From Klebsiella spallanzanii (GTDB taxonomy: Bacteria > Pseudomonadota > Gammaproteobacteria > Enterobacterales > Enterobacteriaceae), in NCBI RefSeq assembly GCF_902158555.1, contig NZ_CABGGS010000008.1, forward strand, positions 1-64,000: a stretch of 64,000 nucleotides of DNA. The letters are read 5' to 3'. This document shows, in pieces, positions 9,008 through 20,546 of the stretch. The notes below the pieces were generated by a model that saw only the letters and a program-made list of their open reading frames with translations, was not told the DNA's origin and ran no database searches. Numbering within the stretch: position 1 is the stretch's first letter; the number at the start of each line of letters is the position of its first letter. A program made the translations under genes and the position numbers.

Positions 9008-10966
9008 ATGAGCCAAATACACAAACACTCTATTCCCGCTAATATTGCGGAACGCTGCCTGATTGACCCGGAACAGTACCAGGCGCAGTATCAGCAGTCC
9101 GTCACCGACCCCGATGCCTTTTGGGGCGAGCAGGGCAAAATCCTTGACTGGATCAAACCCTATACTCGCGTGAAAAACACCTCGTTCGCACCGGGGAATA
9201 TTTCCATCAAATGGTACGAAGACGGTACCCTGAACCTCGCGGCTAACTGCCTCGATCGCCATCTGGCGGAGCGCGGCGACCAGACGGCGATCATCTGGGA
9301 AGGCGACGACGCCAGCCAAAGTAAAAACATCACTTATCGCGAGCTACATCACGATGTCTGCCGCTTTGCCAACGTCCTGCTCGACCTCGGCATTAAAAAG
9401 GGCGATGTGGTGGCCATTTATATGCCTATGGTGCCGGAAGCGGCGGTAGCGATGCTGGCCTGCGCCCGCATCGGCGCAATCCACTCGGTGATTTTCGGCG
9501 GCTTCTCGCCCGAAGCGGTTGCTGGTCGCATTATTGACTCCAATTCCCGTCTGGTCATTACCTCAGATGAAGGGTTGCGCGCCGGTCGCGCGATCCCGCT
9601 GAAGAAAAACGTTGATGACGCGTTAAAAAACCCAAACGTCAAAAGCATTGAGAACGTGGTGGTCTTCAAACGTACCGGCGGCAAAATCGACTGGCATGAA
9701 GGTCGCGACCTGTGGTGGAGCGATCTGATTGAGAAAGCCAGCGCGGAGCATCAGCCGGAAGAGATGAACGCCGAAGACCCGCTGTTTATCCTTTATACCT
9801 CCGGCTCGACCGGTAAACCAAAAGGCGTACTGCATACTACCGGCGGCTACCTGGTCTATGCGGCCTCGACCTTTAAATACGTTTTCGACTACCATCCGGG
9901 CGATATCTACTGGTGTACCGCCGACGTCGGCTGGGTCACTGGCCACAGCTACCTGCTGTATGGCCCGCTGGCCTGCGGTGCAACGACGTTGATGTTCGAA
10001 GGCGTGCCGAACTGGCCGACTCCGGCGCGCATGTGCCAGGTGGTTGATAAGCATCAGGTCAACATTCTTTATACCGCGCCAACGGCGATCCGTGCGCTGA
10101 TGGCGGAAGGTGATAAAGCCATTGAGGGTACTGACCGCTCTTCCCTGCGTATTCTCGGCTCCGTCGGCGAGCCGATTAACCCGGAAGCCTGGGAGTGGTA
10201 CTGGAAGAAGATCGGTAACGAGAAGTGCCCGGTGATGGATACCTGGTGGCAGACCGAAACCGGCGGCTTTATGATCACTCCGCTACCGGGCGCCATTGAG
10301 CTGAAAGCCGGTTCCGCCACGCGTCCGTTCTTCGGCGTCCAGCCGGTACTGGTGGATAACGAAGGCACGCCGCTGGAAGGCGCGACCGAGGGCAACCTGG
10401 CGATCGCCGACTCCTGGCCAGGCCAGGCGCGCACCTTGTTCGGCGATCACGAACGCTTTGAGCAAACCTACTTCTCTACCTTTAAAAATATGTACTTCAG
10501 CGGCGACGGCGCGCGTCGTGATGAAGATGGTTACTACTGGATCACCGGTCGCGTCGATGACGTACTGAACGTTTCCGGGCACCGTCTGGGCACTGCCGAA
10601 ATCGAATCAGCGCTGGTGTCGCACCCGAAAATCGCCGAAGCAGCGGTAGTCGGTATTCCGCATAACATCAAAGGCCAGGCCATCTATGCCTACGTGACGC
10701 TTAACCACGGCGAAGAACCCACACCGGAACTGTACGCCGAGGTGCGCAACTGGGTGCGTAAAGAGATTGGTCCGCTGGCGACGCCGGACGTACTGCACTG
10801 GACCGACTCCTTACCGAAAACCCGTTCGGGCAAAATCATGCGCCGCATTCTGCGCAAAATTGCCGCGGGGGATACCAGTAATCTCGGCGATACCTCAACG
10901 CTCGCCGATCCAGGCGTGGTGGAAAAACTGCTCGAAGAGAAGCAGGCCATCGCTATGCCATCATAA
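9008..10966 (+). CDS. acs: Acetyl-CoA synthetase (AMP-forming)
   Basis: Activates acetate to acetyl-CoA through acetyl-AMP in the cytoplasm, the high-affinity route for acetate scavenging. The protein is 652 residues, the exact E. coli length. Visible in order are the adenylate-forming core with [12 protein letters not shown] near 265, the [10 protein letters not shown] motif near 413, the hinge [20 protein letters not shown] and the C-terminal catalytic lysine in [12 protein letters not shown] near 609, the site of regulatory acetylation in Acs enzymes. The start follows AGGAG. It forms a unit with yjcH and actP downstream (scavenging enzyme plus acetate permease), separated from yjcH by a 180-base spacer. 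Confidence 0.97.
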   Translation: MSQIHKHSIPANIAERCLIDPEQYQAQYQQSVTDPDAFWGEQGKILDWIKPYTRVKNTSFAPGNISIKWYEDGTLNLAANCLDRHLAERGDQTAIIWEGDDASQSKNITYRELHHDVCRFANVLLDLGIKKGDVVAIYMPMVPEAAVAMLACARIGAIHSVIFGGFSPEAVAGRIIDSNSRLVITSDEGLRAGRAIPLKKNVDDALKNPNVKSIENVVVFKRTGGKIDWHEGRDLWWSDLIEKASAEHQPEEMNAEDPLFILYTSGSTGKPKGVLHTTGGYLVYAASTFKYVFDYHPGDIYWCTADVGWVTGHSYLLYGPLACGATTLMFEGVPNWPTPARMCQVVDKHQVNILYTAPTAIRALMAEGDKAIEGTDRSSLRILGSVGEPINPEAWEWYWKKIGNEKCPVMDTWWQTETGGFMITPLPGAIELKAGSATRPFFGVQPVLVDNEGTPLEGATEGNLAIADSWPGQARTLFGDHERFEQTYFSTFKNMYFSGDGARRDEDGYYWITGRVDDVLNVSGHRLGTAEIESALVSHPKIAEAAVVGIPHNIKGQAIYAYVTLNHGEEPTPELYAEVRNWVRKEIGPLATPDVLHWTDSLPKTRSGKIMRRILRKIAAGDTSNLGDTSTLADPGVVEKLLEEKQAIAMPS

Positions 10967-11146
10967 ATCAACCGATCCCCTACACCCTCTCCCCACCAGG
11001 GGAGAGGACATAAAAATACTCCCCAAGGATTTCAGGTAGCAGGAAAGCGGTAAACAGGCTGATTCCCGACAGTTAACTGCCGGGCGGATGAGTGTTGCCG
11101 ATGACTCGCGCGTGGATGACGAAAGGGAACCTCTGGAGACGCTACG
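10967..11146 (+). other. Structured spacer acs-yjcH
   Basis: A 9-bp perfect hairpin, CCTCTCCCC (10986-10994) with GGGGAGAGG (10999-11007), lies just after acs without a U-run. Downstream, CCCCAAGGATTTC...TAGCAGGAAAGCGG (from about 11020) resembles the left end of ERIC elements, and GGATGACGAAAGGG near 11115 faintly resembles the right end; the ERIC core is absent. It may be a decayed repeat or an RNA element acting between the two genes. No gene is seen. Confidence 0.4.
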
Positions 11147-13107
<1,961 letters not shown>

Positions 13108-13118
13108 TGATGATTTAC

Positions 13119-13147
13119 TCCCCGGTAGGCAGACCGGGGAATTTTTT
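13119..13147. terminator. Terminator after actP
   Basis: TCCCCGGT (13119-13126) pairs with ACCGGGGA (13133-13140), followed by ATTTTTTAT. It lies six bases from the convergent fimbrial operon end and probably serves both. Confidence 0.85.
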
Positions 13148-13152
13148 ATACG

Positions 13153-14262
13153 TTAGTTGTAGGTAAACGTGATGGTTCCGCTTGCGTTGGCGGTTCCTGG
13201 CGTCACCTCAGAGCCGGTTTTATAATAATTGGTCGAAAAGCTCAGCATATTAGTCCCCTCCGCTCCACCAGTGTTAGACGGATCGGTGAATATAGTATAG
13301 CCGGCATCAGCGCCGGAATTCGTCACCGTCGTTCTGTTGACTGGGTCAAAAACCCTGTAGGTGGTAGTATTCACCGATAGCGGAAAGCCGTTGATATTCA
13401 ACTGAACCCCCACTCCGGTCGCAACATTCTCACCGGGCGTCAGCGCAATCACGGTATGATCCGGGTTATCGCCCTCTGCTTCCGTCGCGCTAATGCGCAT
13501 CGTCACGTTAGTTCCCGGTTCGCAGGTCAGCGTCAGGGTCTGCTGGGCGGAACCTGCTTTATTGGAGAGATTAAACTCGCTGGTTTTAATGGTGCCCATC
13601 GGGAAATTCAGCGAGGACGTACTCGCGTTGCAGCCCATCGGCGTTAGCTGGATTTTTGTCGTACCGGTTATATGCAGTTGGGAGATGACCATCGTTCCGG
13701 CGCTATCTTTAAGCGAGACTGACGAAATGGGATCCTTTAGCGTCAGAGAACTATTGCTGGCAATGGCGCCGCCGGTGGCAACAAGCTGCAGCTGGTATTT
13801 TGGGGTATAATATGTAGCAGCCCAGTAATCAAGAAAACCACTTGGCTTGCCCAGGTAGAAGTCCGCATCACCGATATAATGCTGGCTATAGTCCGCATTA
13901 AAATCATCCGTATCGCCATCATATTCACCGGTCACGTTTAGCCACACTTTCACCCTCAGGCCAATACCGGGCACGTTGGTCGTATATATGCCATCGCTAA
14001 CAGTCGAGATGATATTATCGGAAGACCATGCAAATTGTGCGTAGATATTGCCTTGACAGTTAAGAACATAGGTTTGCGACCGTGAAATTTGGCCAGAATC
14101 ATAAAGAACCGTTCCGGCAGAGTAACTTCCCGCATTCACTAATATTTTTTCAGGCAGATTGGTCATTGTCACATCACCATAATTGGTGCCTGTTGTACAC
14201 GACCACCCATAGACTGGAAAGCTTAACGCCAGTAGTAATAAAATATTCTTGAACATATTCAT
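13153..14262 (-). CDS. Fimbrial tip adhesin (FimH-like, two-domain)
   Basis: Last gene of the chaperone-usher operon, 369 residues. A signal peptide (MFKNILLLLALSFPVYGWS) is followed by an N-terminal receptor-binding-type domain with little conservation, then a C-terminal pilin domain that starts around TKIQLTPMGCNASTSSLNFPMGTI and ends GTITFTYN, the donor-strand-accepting form with a penultimate tyrosine. This size and layout mark a tip adhesin; its ligand is unknown. A second ATG at 14256 is spaced better from AGAG (six bases) than the first, so the true start may be two codons inward. A 16-base gap separates it from the minor pilin. Confidence 0.85.
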   Translation of the reverse strand: MNMFKNILLLLALSFPVYGWSCTTGTNYGDVTMTNLPEKILVNAGSYSAGTVLYDSGQISRSQTYVLNCQGNIYAQFAWSSDNIISTVSDGIYTTNVPGIGLRVKVWLNVTGEYDGDTDDFNADYSQHYIGDADFYLGKPSGFLDYWAATYYTPKYQLQLVATGGAIASNSSLTLKDPISSVSLKDSAGTMVISQLHITGTTKIQLTPMGCNASTSSLNFPMGTIKTSEFNLSNKAGSAQQTLTLTCEPGTNVTMRISATEAEGDNPDHTVIALTPGENVATGVGVQLNINGFPLSVNTTTYRVFDPVNRTTVTNSGADAGYTIFTDPSNTGGAEGTNMLSFSTNYYKTGSEVTPGTANASGTITFTYN

Positions 14263-14278
14263 CTCTGCACGTTATTAA

Positions 14279-14854
14279 TTATTTATAAGACACATTAAAT
14301 GTCGAGGTAAAAATAACGCCCCCTGCAGTTATCTGCCCATAGGGGGTATACATTCTGGCAATCATGTCAAAAACATGACCGCCCGGCTCGTCACTGAAGG
14401 TGTAGGTATACTGATCGCCTGGCCCAAGGGATTTGGCACCTTTAAGACTAACTAATTGTAATCCAACACCTTTTGCCCCTGAACTATCCGTCTGTGCATT
14501 CTTATATATCATTGAATAAGTACTATCATAATATGAACCGCTAAATGTAATAGTGACCGATGCCGTACCTTTAGAGCAGTTTTCAAACTCAAGATAAACA
14601 GGGATATTTTCGCTATTAGCTCCCGGTTTTCCCGTCAGATGCTGATAAGATACGGTGCCTAAATCAATATTCTCCGAAGGTTTTATCGACACCTCACAGA
14701 CAGGTTCTTCAATAGTTCCCGTAACATTAAAATTAACGGTACTCGCCGCATCATAAGCCCAGGCCGGCATAGTGCTGCTCAGCAGAAATCCTATACCGGA
14801 AATAAATAACAGCAATAGAGATTTCGCCGATGTTTTAACATATTTTATCCGCAT
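14279..14854 (-). CDS. Minor fimbrial subunit
   Basis: The mature protein begins YDAASTVNFNVTGTIEEPVCEVSIKPSENIDLGTV, the conserved first strand and first cysteine of type-1-type pilins, and ends GVIFTSTFNVSYK with the penultimate tyrosine required for chaperone binding. MRIKYVKTSAKSLLLLFISG... to PAWA is a normal signal peptide, so I choose ATG 14854, with AGG nine bases upstream. Alternative ATGs at 14902/14905 overlap the usher stop and would add 16-17 residues. It is probably an adaptor between rod and tip. Confidence 0.82.
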   Translation of the reverse strand: MRIKYVKTSAKSLLLLFISGIGFLLSSTMPAWAYDAASTVNFNVTGTIEEPVCEVSIKPSENIDLGTVSYQHLTGKPGANSENIPVYLEFENCSKGTASVTITFSGSYYDSTYSMIYKNAQTDSSGAKGVGLQLVSLKGAKSLGPGDQYTYTFSDEPGGHVFDMIARMYTPYGQITAGGVIFTSTFNVSYK

Positions 14855-14901
14855 CGCTACCATCCTGACTTTCTGGCCTGAACCGAATATATTGAGACTC
14901 A

Positions 14902-17493
14902 TCATCGGCAATCCGCCGTATAAAAAACAATATCGTCAATTGATTTATTGGATGATAAATCATAGTTGGCGTAACATTGGGTATTTTGAGCATCGCCCCA
15001 CTTTACAAATAATCGGCCTTTTGCTGGTAATCCGGTAAGATAGGCTTGTCCGGAATCACCCACTATAGAGCTGCGTTTTTCTTTACTATCCAGATCTTCG
15101 TCATCCAACGTAATTACGGCGCCAAAAGGTATGTCTTTATTCTGGAAACGCAGGGTCATCATTGCCTTATAGCCAATCCAGGTATCATATTTAACTTTTA
15201 CGATCGCATTACGCGTCGGCACCACCGTTCTGACGATATTATCAATTTCCGCACCGGAGACCTGCTGTTCATCAAGAGAGAGATTGTTTTCATGGTAGGC
15301 TCTTACGAAAGGCACCACAGCGTATCCGGCAGAATCGGTCACTACGTTGGTCTGCCCGCGTATCGCCACATCTTTGACACCAGGCGCTTCAACCAGCGCC
15401 ACGCTTTCGCCAAGATAGCGGGAAAAAGTGACGCCACCGGAATGGGCGACCATTCCCCCGCGCAGCGAGTAATTATAGTGAGAGCTATAGCTGTCATAAC
15501 CATATCCGGCGGTCACCTCGCCTTTGGAGCCCTGGTAGTTGAGGTTTACGTTCCCTGAGGTGCTCTTATCACTGGCGTTGTACCCTTCCTGCACATTCCA
15601 GTTCAGAGAACGATCGGCAAAAGCCGCTCCGCTCAAACCAAGGCTGTGCGTCGTGTCCCCCTTCCGACTACTGTTCATGTTGTAGTTGGCTGAAGTATTC
15701 GCGCCAAAAGGCACGCTCACGGTGAGTGAAATAATACTATCGCTGGAGTGCGAATTGTCATTGTTCTGGCTGGAGCTCTGCACATTTCGGTTATAGGAGT
15801 AATTGATGAAATAGGACACCCGACCAAGGGTATTGCTGTAACTCACCCCCAGCGATTCCATGCGCGAGTTATCCCAGTAAGATTCACTGACCAACGAAAG
15901 GGAGAGTGAACCAAAGCCAGCGAATATCTGCGAAGCCGATGCGTCAAAACGATCTTTCGTCCGCCCATTTGATGAACAACAGCCGCTGTAGGAATTCGCG
16001 TTATCGATAAAATTTTGCAGCGAGTAGTAACCATGCGTTGAATAACGATATCCCGCGACGGAAAAGTTGGTTCCCGTCAGCGGAAAATCTTTACTAAAGC
16101 GCACGCGATAAGACTGCCCTTCGCTGGATGATGTTTTATCTGATTTCGGATTTTCTTTTATATCCGCCCAGGACTGAGAAGCATCGAATGAGAGCGCGCC
16201 GACAGACCCCAGATTAAACCCAGCGCCCAGTAGCGCATTGCTATATTTGTCTTCCAGTTGCTGGAAACCACCGTACAACGTGACGTTGCTCAATGCCCCC
16301 CAGGCAAGGGTAGATTGCAAGAAGTTATATTCCTTTCCGCCTGAGCTTCCTGAGCGAGTTTTACCGCTGCTGAAAGCATAGTCTACCTGCCCCTCGCGCT
16401 GCAGAATCGCCAGCGAGGCAAAAGGCACAACAAAGCTCTGCTCACTGCCATCAGATTCTTTCACCGTCACATAGAGATCGCCCGCGCTCCCGGTTGGGTA
16501 AAGGTCGTTTATCTCGAATGCGCCAGGAGATACTGTGGTTTTATAGATGCTGTATCCGTTCTGATAAACCGTCACGTCGGCGGTTGTGCGGGCAATGCCT
16601 TTAATGACCGGCGCAAAGCCATTCATGCTATCCGGCAGCATCTCTTTATCTGAGTTCAACTGCAGACCGGTGAAGCTGATACTGTCAAATACGCCTGATG
16701 AGGTATAGGTCTGGCCCATTATCAGCTGGCCTTTCAGGGCGTGGATATCACGTGCAATATAGCTGTAGACAGAGTCCCATTGGTTACCGTCATCATTATG
16801 ATTAAGGGTGCTGTAGTTGCGTAAACGCCACGGTCCAACGTTCAGACCCGGCTGTAGGCTGACAAACTGGCTGGATGTCGATTCACCACCGTGCCGAGGA
16901 TCGGTTTTTTGCCCGGAAAGGTTGTAATTAAGCAAGCCGGCAGTAATGCCCTGCTGCCACCTGCTTTCGGGGACATAACCTTGCGGACGGTGCTGCATAG
17001 CAATCTGGGGCAATGTAAAATCCACCCGCTGACGCGAAAGCTGCACCGCCATCTCCCATCCGGGGATCGCAGACAGCTTTGCGCACCCGGAGCCAGCGAC
17101 CGTGAGTTCGGGATAGTCTTCAGTTTTAATCGACCACTCCTTCAGGCGCGCGACGTTGATACACGGCTGAGCGGAAGAGTCGTTACCGTCATTTTGCGGC
17201 TGGAAAACAACAGATTCAGAACCAATAAACTTGTCGTTAATGTAGACATCGAGATTGTATTGACCCGGAGGGACGGACTCCTGGGAAATATAGGTCAAAT
17301 CTACGGCTGTCGCACCGGTTTCATTCACTTCAAGTAGGTGAGGGTTGAAGTATTCTCCAGCGACAGTCGGTAATGGGATTGCGGCAAGGCCAAATAGAAT
17401 AGCGATGTAGCTGCTTTTCAATGCAAATGTATTATTACACTCAATATTATTGAATGATGGCGGTATATTTCGGCCCTGACATACCATAATCAT
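14902..17493 (-). CDS. Fimbrial outer-membrane usher
   Basis: An 863-residue PapC/FimD-family usher that assembles and secretes pilin-chaperone complexes. In order: a leader with hydrophobic core IAILFGLAAIPLPTVAG; the N-terminal periplasmic domain (YFNPHLLEV...VDLTYISQ) containing PGQYNLDVYIND; the beta-barrel with plug; and C-terminal domains ending CYANYDL...DIVFYTADCR. DVTVYQNGYSIYKTTVSPGAFEINDL is the classic usher motif near residue 310. I take ATG 17493 because GGAG lies eight bases upstream. It overlaps the chaperone gene by 47 bases. The stop overlaps ATGATG at the next gene. Confidence 0.92.
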   Translation of the reverse strand: MIMVCQGRNIPPSFNNIECNNTFALKSSYIAILFGLAAIPLPTVAGEYFNPHLLEVNETGATAVDLTYISQESVPPGQYNLDVYINDKFIGSESVVFQPQNDGNDSSAQPCINVARLKEWSIKTEDYPELTVAGSGCAKLSAIPGWEMAVQLSRQRVDFTLPQIAMQHRPQGYVPESRWQQGITAGLLNYNLSGQKTDPRHGGESTSSQFVSLQPGLNVGPWRLRNYSTLNHNDDGNQWDSVYSYIARDIHALKGQLIMGQTYTSSGVFDSISFTGLQLNSDKEMLPDSMNGFAPVIKGIARTTADVTVYQNGYSIYKTTVSPGAFEINDLYPTGSAGDLYVTVKESDGSEQSFVVPFASLAILQREGQVDYAFSSGKTRSGSSGGKEYNFLQSTLAWGALSNVTLYGGFQQLEDKYSNALLGAGFNLGSVGALSFDASQSWADIKENPKSDKTSSSEGQSYRVRFSKDFPLTGTNFSVAGYRYSTHGYYSLQNFIDNANSYSGCCSSNGRTKDRFDASASQIFAGFGSLSLSLVSESYWDNSRMESLGVSYSNTLGRVSYFINYSYNRNVQSSSQNNDNSHSSDSIISLTVSVPFGANTSANYNMNSSRKGDTTHSLGLSGAAFADRSLNWNVQEGYNASDKSTSGNVNLNYQGSKGEVTAGYGYDSYSSHYNYSLRGGMVAHSGGVTFSRYLGESVALVEAPGVKDVAIRGQTNVVTDSAGYAVVPFVRAYHENNLSLDEQQVSGAEIDNIVRTVVPTRNAIVKVKYDTWIGYKAMMTLRFQNKDIPFGAVITLDDEDLDSKEKRSSIVGDSGQAYLTGLPAKGRLFVKWGDAQNTQCYANYDLSSNKSIDDIVFYTADCR

Positions 17494-18133
17494 TGATCAC
17501 GCTCCATGTAACTTCTCTTTTCCCTGATGAAGATGCGCTTGCTACCGGTATTTTTATCGTTGAGTAAGGGGCGACAAACCAAGCTTCGGGTACGGCCTTG
17601 CCATTAACAAATATTCCTGAGAAGTTCATATATAGCGGAGAATTATTTTTCACCTTTAGCTCTCGTCCTTCACTGGACCATTGCAATTTCTCAGAGAAAT
17701 TTTCCGGAATAGCTTTTTTTAAGGCTGCTGGCCGATAAATAAGCTTAATTCGGGAGTTGATAGCAAACTGCACCATGTTCTTATCTGGTGCGTTATCCAT
17801 TGCAGGAATACCTTTAATATTTAGCCAAAACATTGACTCCCTGTCTTCCGGCAAAGGTTTTCCCGTTCGAAGGATTCGTACGAATCCTTGTTCACCCGCT
17901 TTCAGGCGAAACAAGGGAGGGGTCGTAATAAACGAATCTTTCGCAGGCGAGTTTTCATCCACAATGGAGAGCCAGGACTGTACTATATTTGTAACATTAT
18001 CTTTATTTTGAACAGACACGGTGGTTGCTTTTTGTGTACCATCGAAGATAACGCGTGTACCGCCAACAACCACACTAGCCTGCGATACTGAAACACAGGA
18101 GAATAAACAAACACAACATAATAATCTGTTCAT
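17447..18133 (-). CDS. Periplasmic fimbrial chaperone
   Basis: PapD/FimC-family chaperone, 228 residues with signal peptide MNRLLCCVCLFSCVSVSQA. The first domain shows VVVGGTRVIFDG, the G1-strand motif RLKAGEQGFVRILRTGKPLPEDRESMFWLNIKGIP, and the conserved INSRIKLIYRP segment near 130. It donates a strand to nascent pilins in the periplasm and delivers them to the usher. ATG at 18133 is preceded by GGA at seven bases; a TTG four codons earlier is less likely. It is followed directly by the overlapping usher. Confidence 0.92.
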   Translation of the reverse strand: MNRLLCCVCLFSCVSVSQASVVVGGTRVIFDGTQKATTVSVQNKDNVTNIVQSWLSIVDENSPAKDSFITTPPLFRLKAGEQGFVRILRTGKPLPEDRESMFWLNIKGIPAMDNAPDKNMVQFAINSRIKLIYRPAALKKAIPENFSEKLQWSSEGRELKVKNNSPLYMNFSGIFVNGKAVPEAWFVAPYSTIKIPVASASSSGKREVTWSVINDYGMSGPKYTAIIQ

Positions 18134-18189
18134 GGCATTGTCCAAACAGGGAAAGCAAAATACTTTCCCTTTGATATATTGTTACTTAA

Positions 18190-18723
18190 TTAATAATAGG
18201 TAACGTTATAAGTTACTGTCGTCTGCACCGGACCTTTAGTCGGATCTGAAGCGCCAGATTTAGCCATTTTCACGGTAAACGGAACGGTGGCTTCGCCAGA
18301 GGAGATATCGACATCAGAACCTTCGGTATTATTCTTCTGAATAACCCCTGCGTTATCAAAAATAGCGACAGCAACATTGGCAGCTGGAGATGAAGCCTGG
18401 TTCTTAAAGTAATCACTATTAAACGTATCAGCTTCACCACCAAAGGTGATTCTGGCTTTAGTCAGAGAACCTTCATCTGTAGGGCAACCGGTCAAAGTGA
18501 AAGAGAAGTTTTTCGCCGAGCTATAGGTATTGGCTTTTAAATCTGCTACTGAGACAGTCCCCATCTCAATCGCCGAAACGCCATTATCAATAGTAGCGGT
18601 ACAAGTCGTATCGGAAACTGTCCCGGTAAACTTGATGGTGTTATCCGCATGGGACATTGCAACCAGAGAGCAGCCCGCAGATAAGGCCAGAATTTTAGCT
18701 AAAGTTTTTACATTGGTTTTCAT
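18190..18723 (-). CDS. Major fimbrial subunit (type 1-like pilin)
   Basis: First gene of the operon, 177 residues. Signal peptide MKTNVKTLAKILALSAGCSLVAMSHA is followed by the mature start DNTIKFTGTVSDTTCTATIDNGVSAIEMGTVSVADL, with the cysteine pair at TTCTAT and LTGCPT and the C-terminal VQTTVTYNVTYY with penultimate tyrosine. ATG 18723 follows GGGGAAT. The order pilin, chaperone, usher, minor subunit, adhesin is that of compact type-1-like operons. The cluster is AT-richer than the flanking acs and cid genes and replaces the E. coli yjcF position, so it is probably an acquired insertion. Confidence 0.9.
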   Translation of the reverse strand: MKTNVKTLAKILALSAGCSLVAMSHADNTIKFTGTVSDTTCTATIDNGVSAIEMGTVSVADLKANTYSSAKNFSFTLTGCPTDEGSLTKARITFGGEADTFNSDYFKNQASSPAANVAVAIFDNAGVIQKNNTEGSDVDISSGEATVPFTVKMAKSGASDPTKGPVQTTVTYNVTYY

Positions 18724-19350
18724 TGGTATTCCCCTATTTATCCAGATTAACAATCAATCCATCAATTGTTTATGGCCATATATTAGAGAATGAACATGGA
18801 TAACAACTTAGCTATAAGCTGTTGCATTCGCACGGGGAATGAATAACCTGCATTTAATATTCGCTGAACACATAAATGCAAGAGCTTTAGTTCCACATGA
18901 ATCCATTCAATAATAAAAGCTCACGTCATCAAGGTAACTGAAACTAGGAGTATTCTCAACAAAATAAATATACTTAGCTTAAAGGTATAATTAGTTATAA
19001 TTAATAATCACAATATATCATTTAAAAATAAGCAAGTAAAATCATGGCATTATAAAATATAGTGATTCACTATAAAAATATCACATTATGAATACATTCA
19101 AGATGTGATTGTGATCTCATCTCAATTGAAACAATTAGTTACAATTGAGATGTGAAGTAATTAAGAATATTCGCGAAAAAAAATAAGAAAACACGCATCA
19201 AATCCCTGACCAATATTAACACCATAACTAATTAAACCATTAATCATACAAGCATAAATATGTAGTACTAATTAACCTATTTTATTAAAAATACTTAATA
19301 TATCTCCGGAGCCATCCGTAAAGATAATAATCGTGATAATGATTTAATTC
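18724..19350. other. AT-rich region upstream of the fimbrial operon
   Basis: 627 bases with no gene that I can support. It should hold the fimbrial promoter. No fimB/fimE-type recombinase gene is present in or beside the cluster and no flanking inverted repeats of a phase switch were recognised. Confidence 0.5.
19118..19152. repeat. Perfect inverted repeat in the fimbrial upstream region
   Basis: CATCTCAATTG (19118-19128) and CAATTGAGATG (19142-19152) are perfect 11-bp arms around a 13-base loop. It could be a dimeric regulator site or a hairpin. It lies about 400 bases upstream of the pilin ATG and 100 bases beyond the cidB stop; no U-run follows on either strand. Confidence 0.5.
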
Positions 19351-20040
19351 TCAAAACATAATCCATCGCACCAGCGGCGCGGCCAGCACCATCACCACGC
19401 CGGAAAGCATCATCACCAGACTTGCCACCACGCCCTCCTGCGGCCCCAGCTCATAGGAACGCGCGGTTCCGGCACCGTGGGACGCCGCGCCAAATCCCGC
19501 CCCTTTCGCCATCCCCTCTCGGATGGAAAGACGCAGAAACAGTACGTCGCCCACCGCCATACCGAATACTCCGGTGACCACCACAAACAGGGCGACCAAA
19601 TCAGGCTGGCCGCCCAGCGGCTTGGCTGCCGCCAGCGCAAAGGGCGTCGTCACCGAACGTACCGCCAGGCTGCGCTGGATCTCATCGGGCAGCGTAAACA
19701 ATCGCGCCAGCCACACCGAACTGGTCACCGCCACCACCGATGCAGTAGTGACGCCAGCGGTTAGCGACATCCAGTGACGTTTAATAATCGCCAGGTTGTC
19801 ATATACCGGCACGGCAAAAGCAATGGTTGCCGGGCCCAGCAGCCACAGCAGCCAGTGGGTTTCCCCCATATAGCTTTGATAAGAGATATGGCCGAATACC
19901 AGAATCAGTACCAGCAGGATCGGGGTGAAAACCAGCGGCATCAGCGGCAGTTTATGAAAGCGTCGATAAAGCCGCTTGTTGGCAAAATAGAGTCCCAGAG
20001 TCACGAGAAGACACAGAACGCTTAGCTGAAAATCACTCAT
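19351..20040 (-). CDS. cidB: LrgB/CidB-family membrane protein
   Basis: A 229-residue polytopic inner-membrane protein of the LrgB/CidB/YohK family. Hallmarks are the multiple hydrophobic spans, LARLFTLPDEIQRSLAVRSVTTPFAL near 110-135 and the glycine-rich GAASHGAGTARSYELG near 190, the family signature. Paired with the CidA-like protein it is thought to influence murein hydrolase activity, programmed lysis or metabolite export; function in enterobacteria is not settled. Its ATG lies inside the end of the cidA-like gene (8-base overlap), so the pair is translationally coupled. Confidence 0.88.
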   Translation of the reverse strand: MSDFQLSVLCLLVTLGLYFANKRLYRRFHKLPLMPLVFTPILLVLILVFGHISYQSYMGETHWLLWLLGPATIAFAVPVYDNLAIIKRHWMSLTAGVTTASVVAVTSSVWLARLFTLPDEIQRSLAVRSVTTPFALAAAKPLGGQPDLVALFVVVTGVFGMAVGDVLFLRLSIREGMAKGAGFGAASHGAGTARSYELGPQEGVVASLVMMLSGVVMVLAAPLVRWIMF

Positions 20041-20443
20041 GTTTCATCCTGCTGACTTCATAGCGATACACTTTATCGACCACCCACGCCGTTGCGCCCA
20101 GCACCATCATGGTACTCAAGCCAATCACCAGGAAGATGCGCCAGCCATCCACCATCAGCAACTGCGCATAGTTGACCACGGCGACCACCGCAGGAACGAA
20201 AAATAGCAGCATCTCCGCCAGCAGCCAGCGGGCCCCGGCACGTACCCAGTTTAAGGGGATAATCCGGCAAACAATCAGCGCCAGCAGCATCAGCATCCCC
20301 ACCAGGTTCGCCGGAAGGGGCAGATGCAGCCAGTTAACTAAATATTCCGCGCAGACGAACAGTGCGGCGTAGATCAGTACCTGAACCGGTACCTGCAGAC
20401 GTTGCATGACGAAAGGCGTCACGCGAGCTGGCGCGAAGGCCAT
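20033..20443 (-). CDS. cidA: LrgA/CidA-family holin-like protein
   Basis: A 136-residue protein with four hydrophobic spans, including VPVQVLIYAALFVCAEYLV and the conserved LPLPANLVGMLMLLALI, then WLLAEMLLFFVPAVVAVVNY, typical of CidA/LrgA proteins that resemble phage holins. It is transcribed with the cidB-like gene and divergently from a LysR regulator 103 bases away, the standard cidABR arrangement. The first ATG at 20443 gives an unusually long N-terminus; ATG at 20407 (MQRLQVPVQ) is an alternative start. Confidence 0.87.
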   Translation of the reverse strand: MAFAPARVTPFVMQRLQVPVQVLIYAALFVCAEYLVNWLHLPLPANLVGMLMLLALIVCRIIPLNWVRAGARWLLAEMLLFFVPAVVAVVNYAQLLMVDGWRIFLVIGLSTMMVLGATAWVVDKVYRYEVSRMKHE

Positions 20444-20546
20444 GAGCGGTATTCCTGAAAAAGAAGACAGGCGTGCAGTATAGAGAGCCGCCTGGCCGGG
20501 CAGAAATGAATTAAAATCATCACAGGTATAGTCTCAGGGAATAATT

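Noticed and set aside
18724-19350. Invertible fimbrial switch
   Set aside because: The 11-bp arms are only 13 bases apart, no recombinase gene is nearby, and no promoter-sized segment is flanked by repeats.
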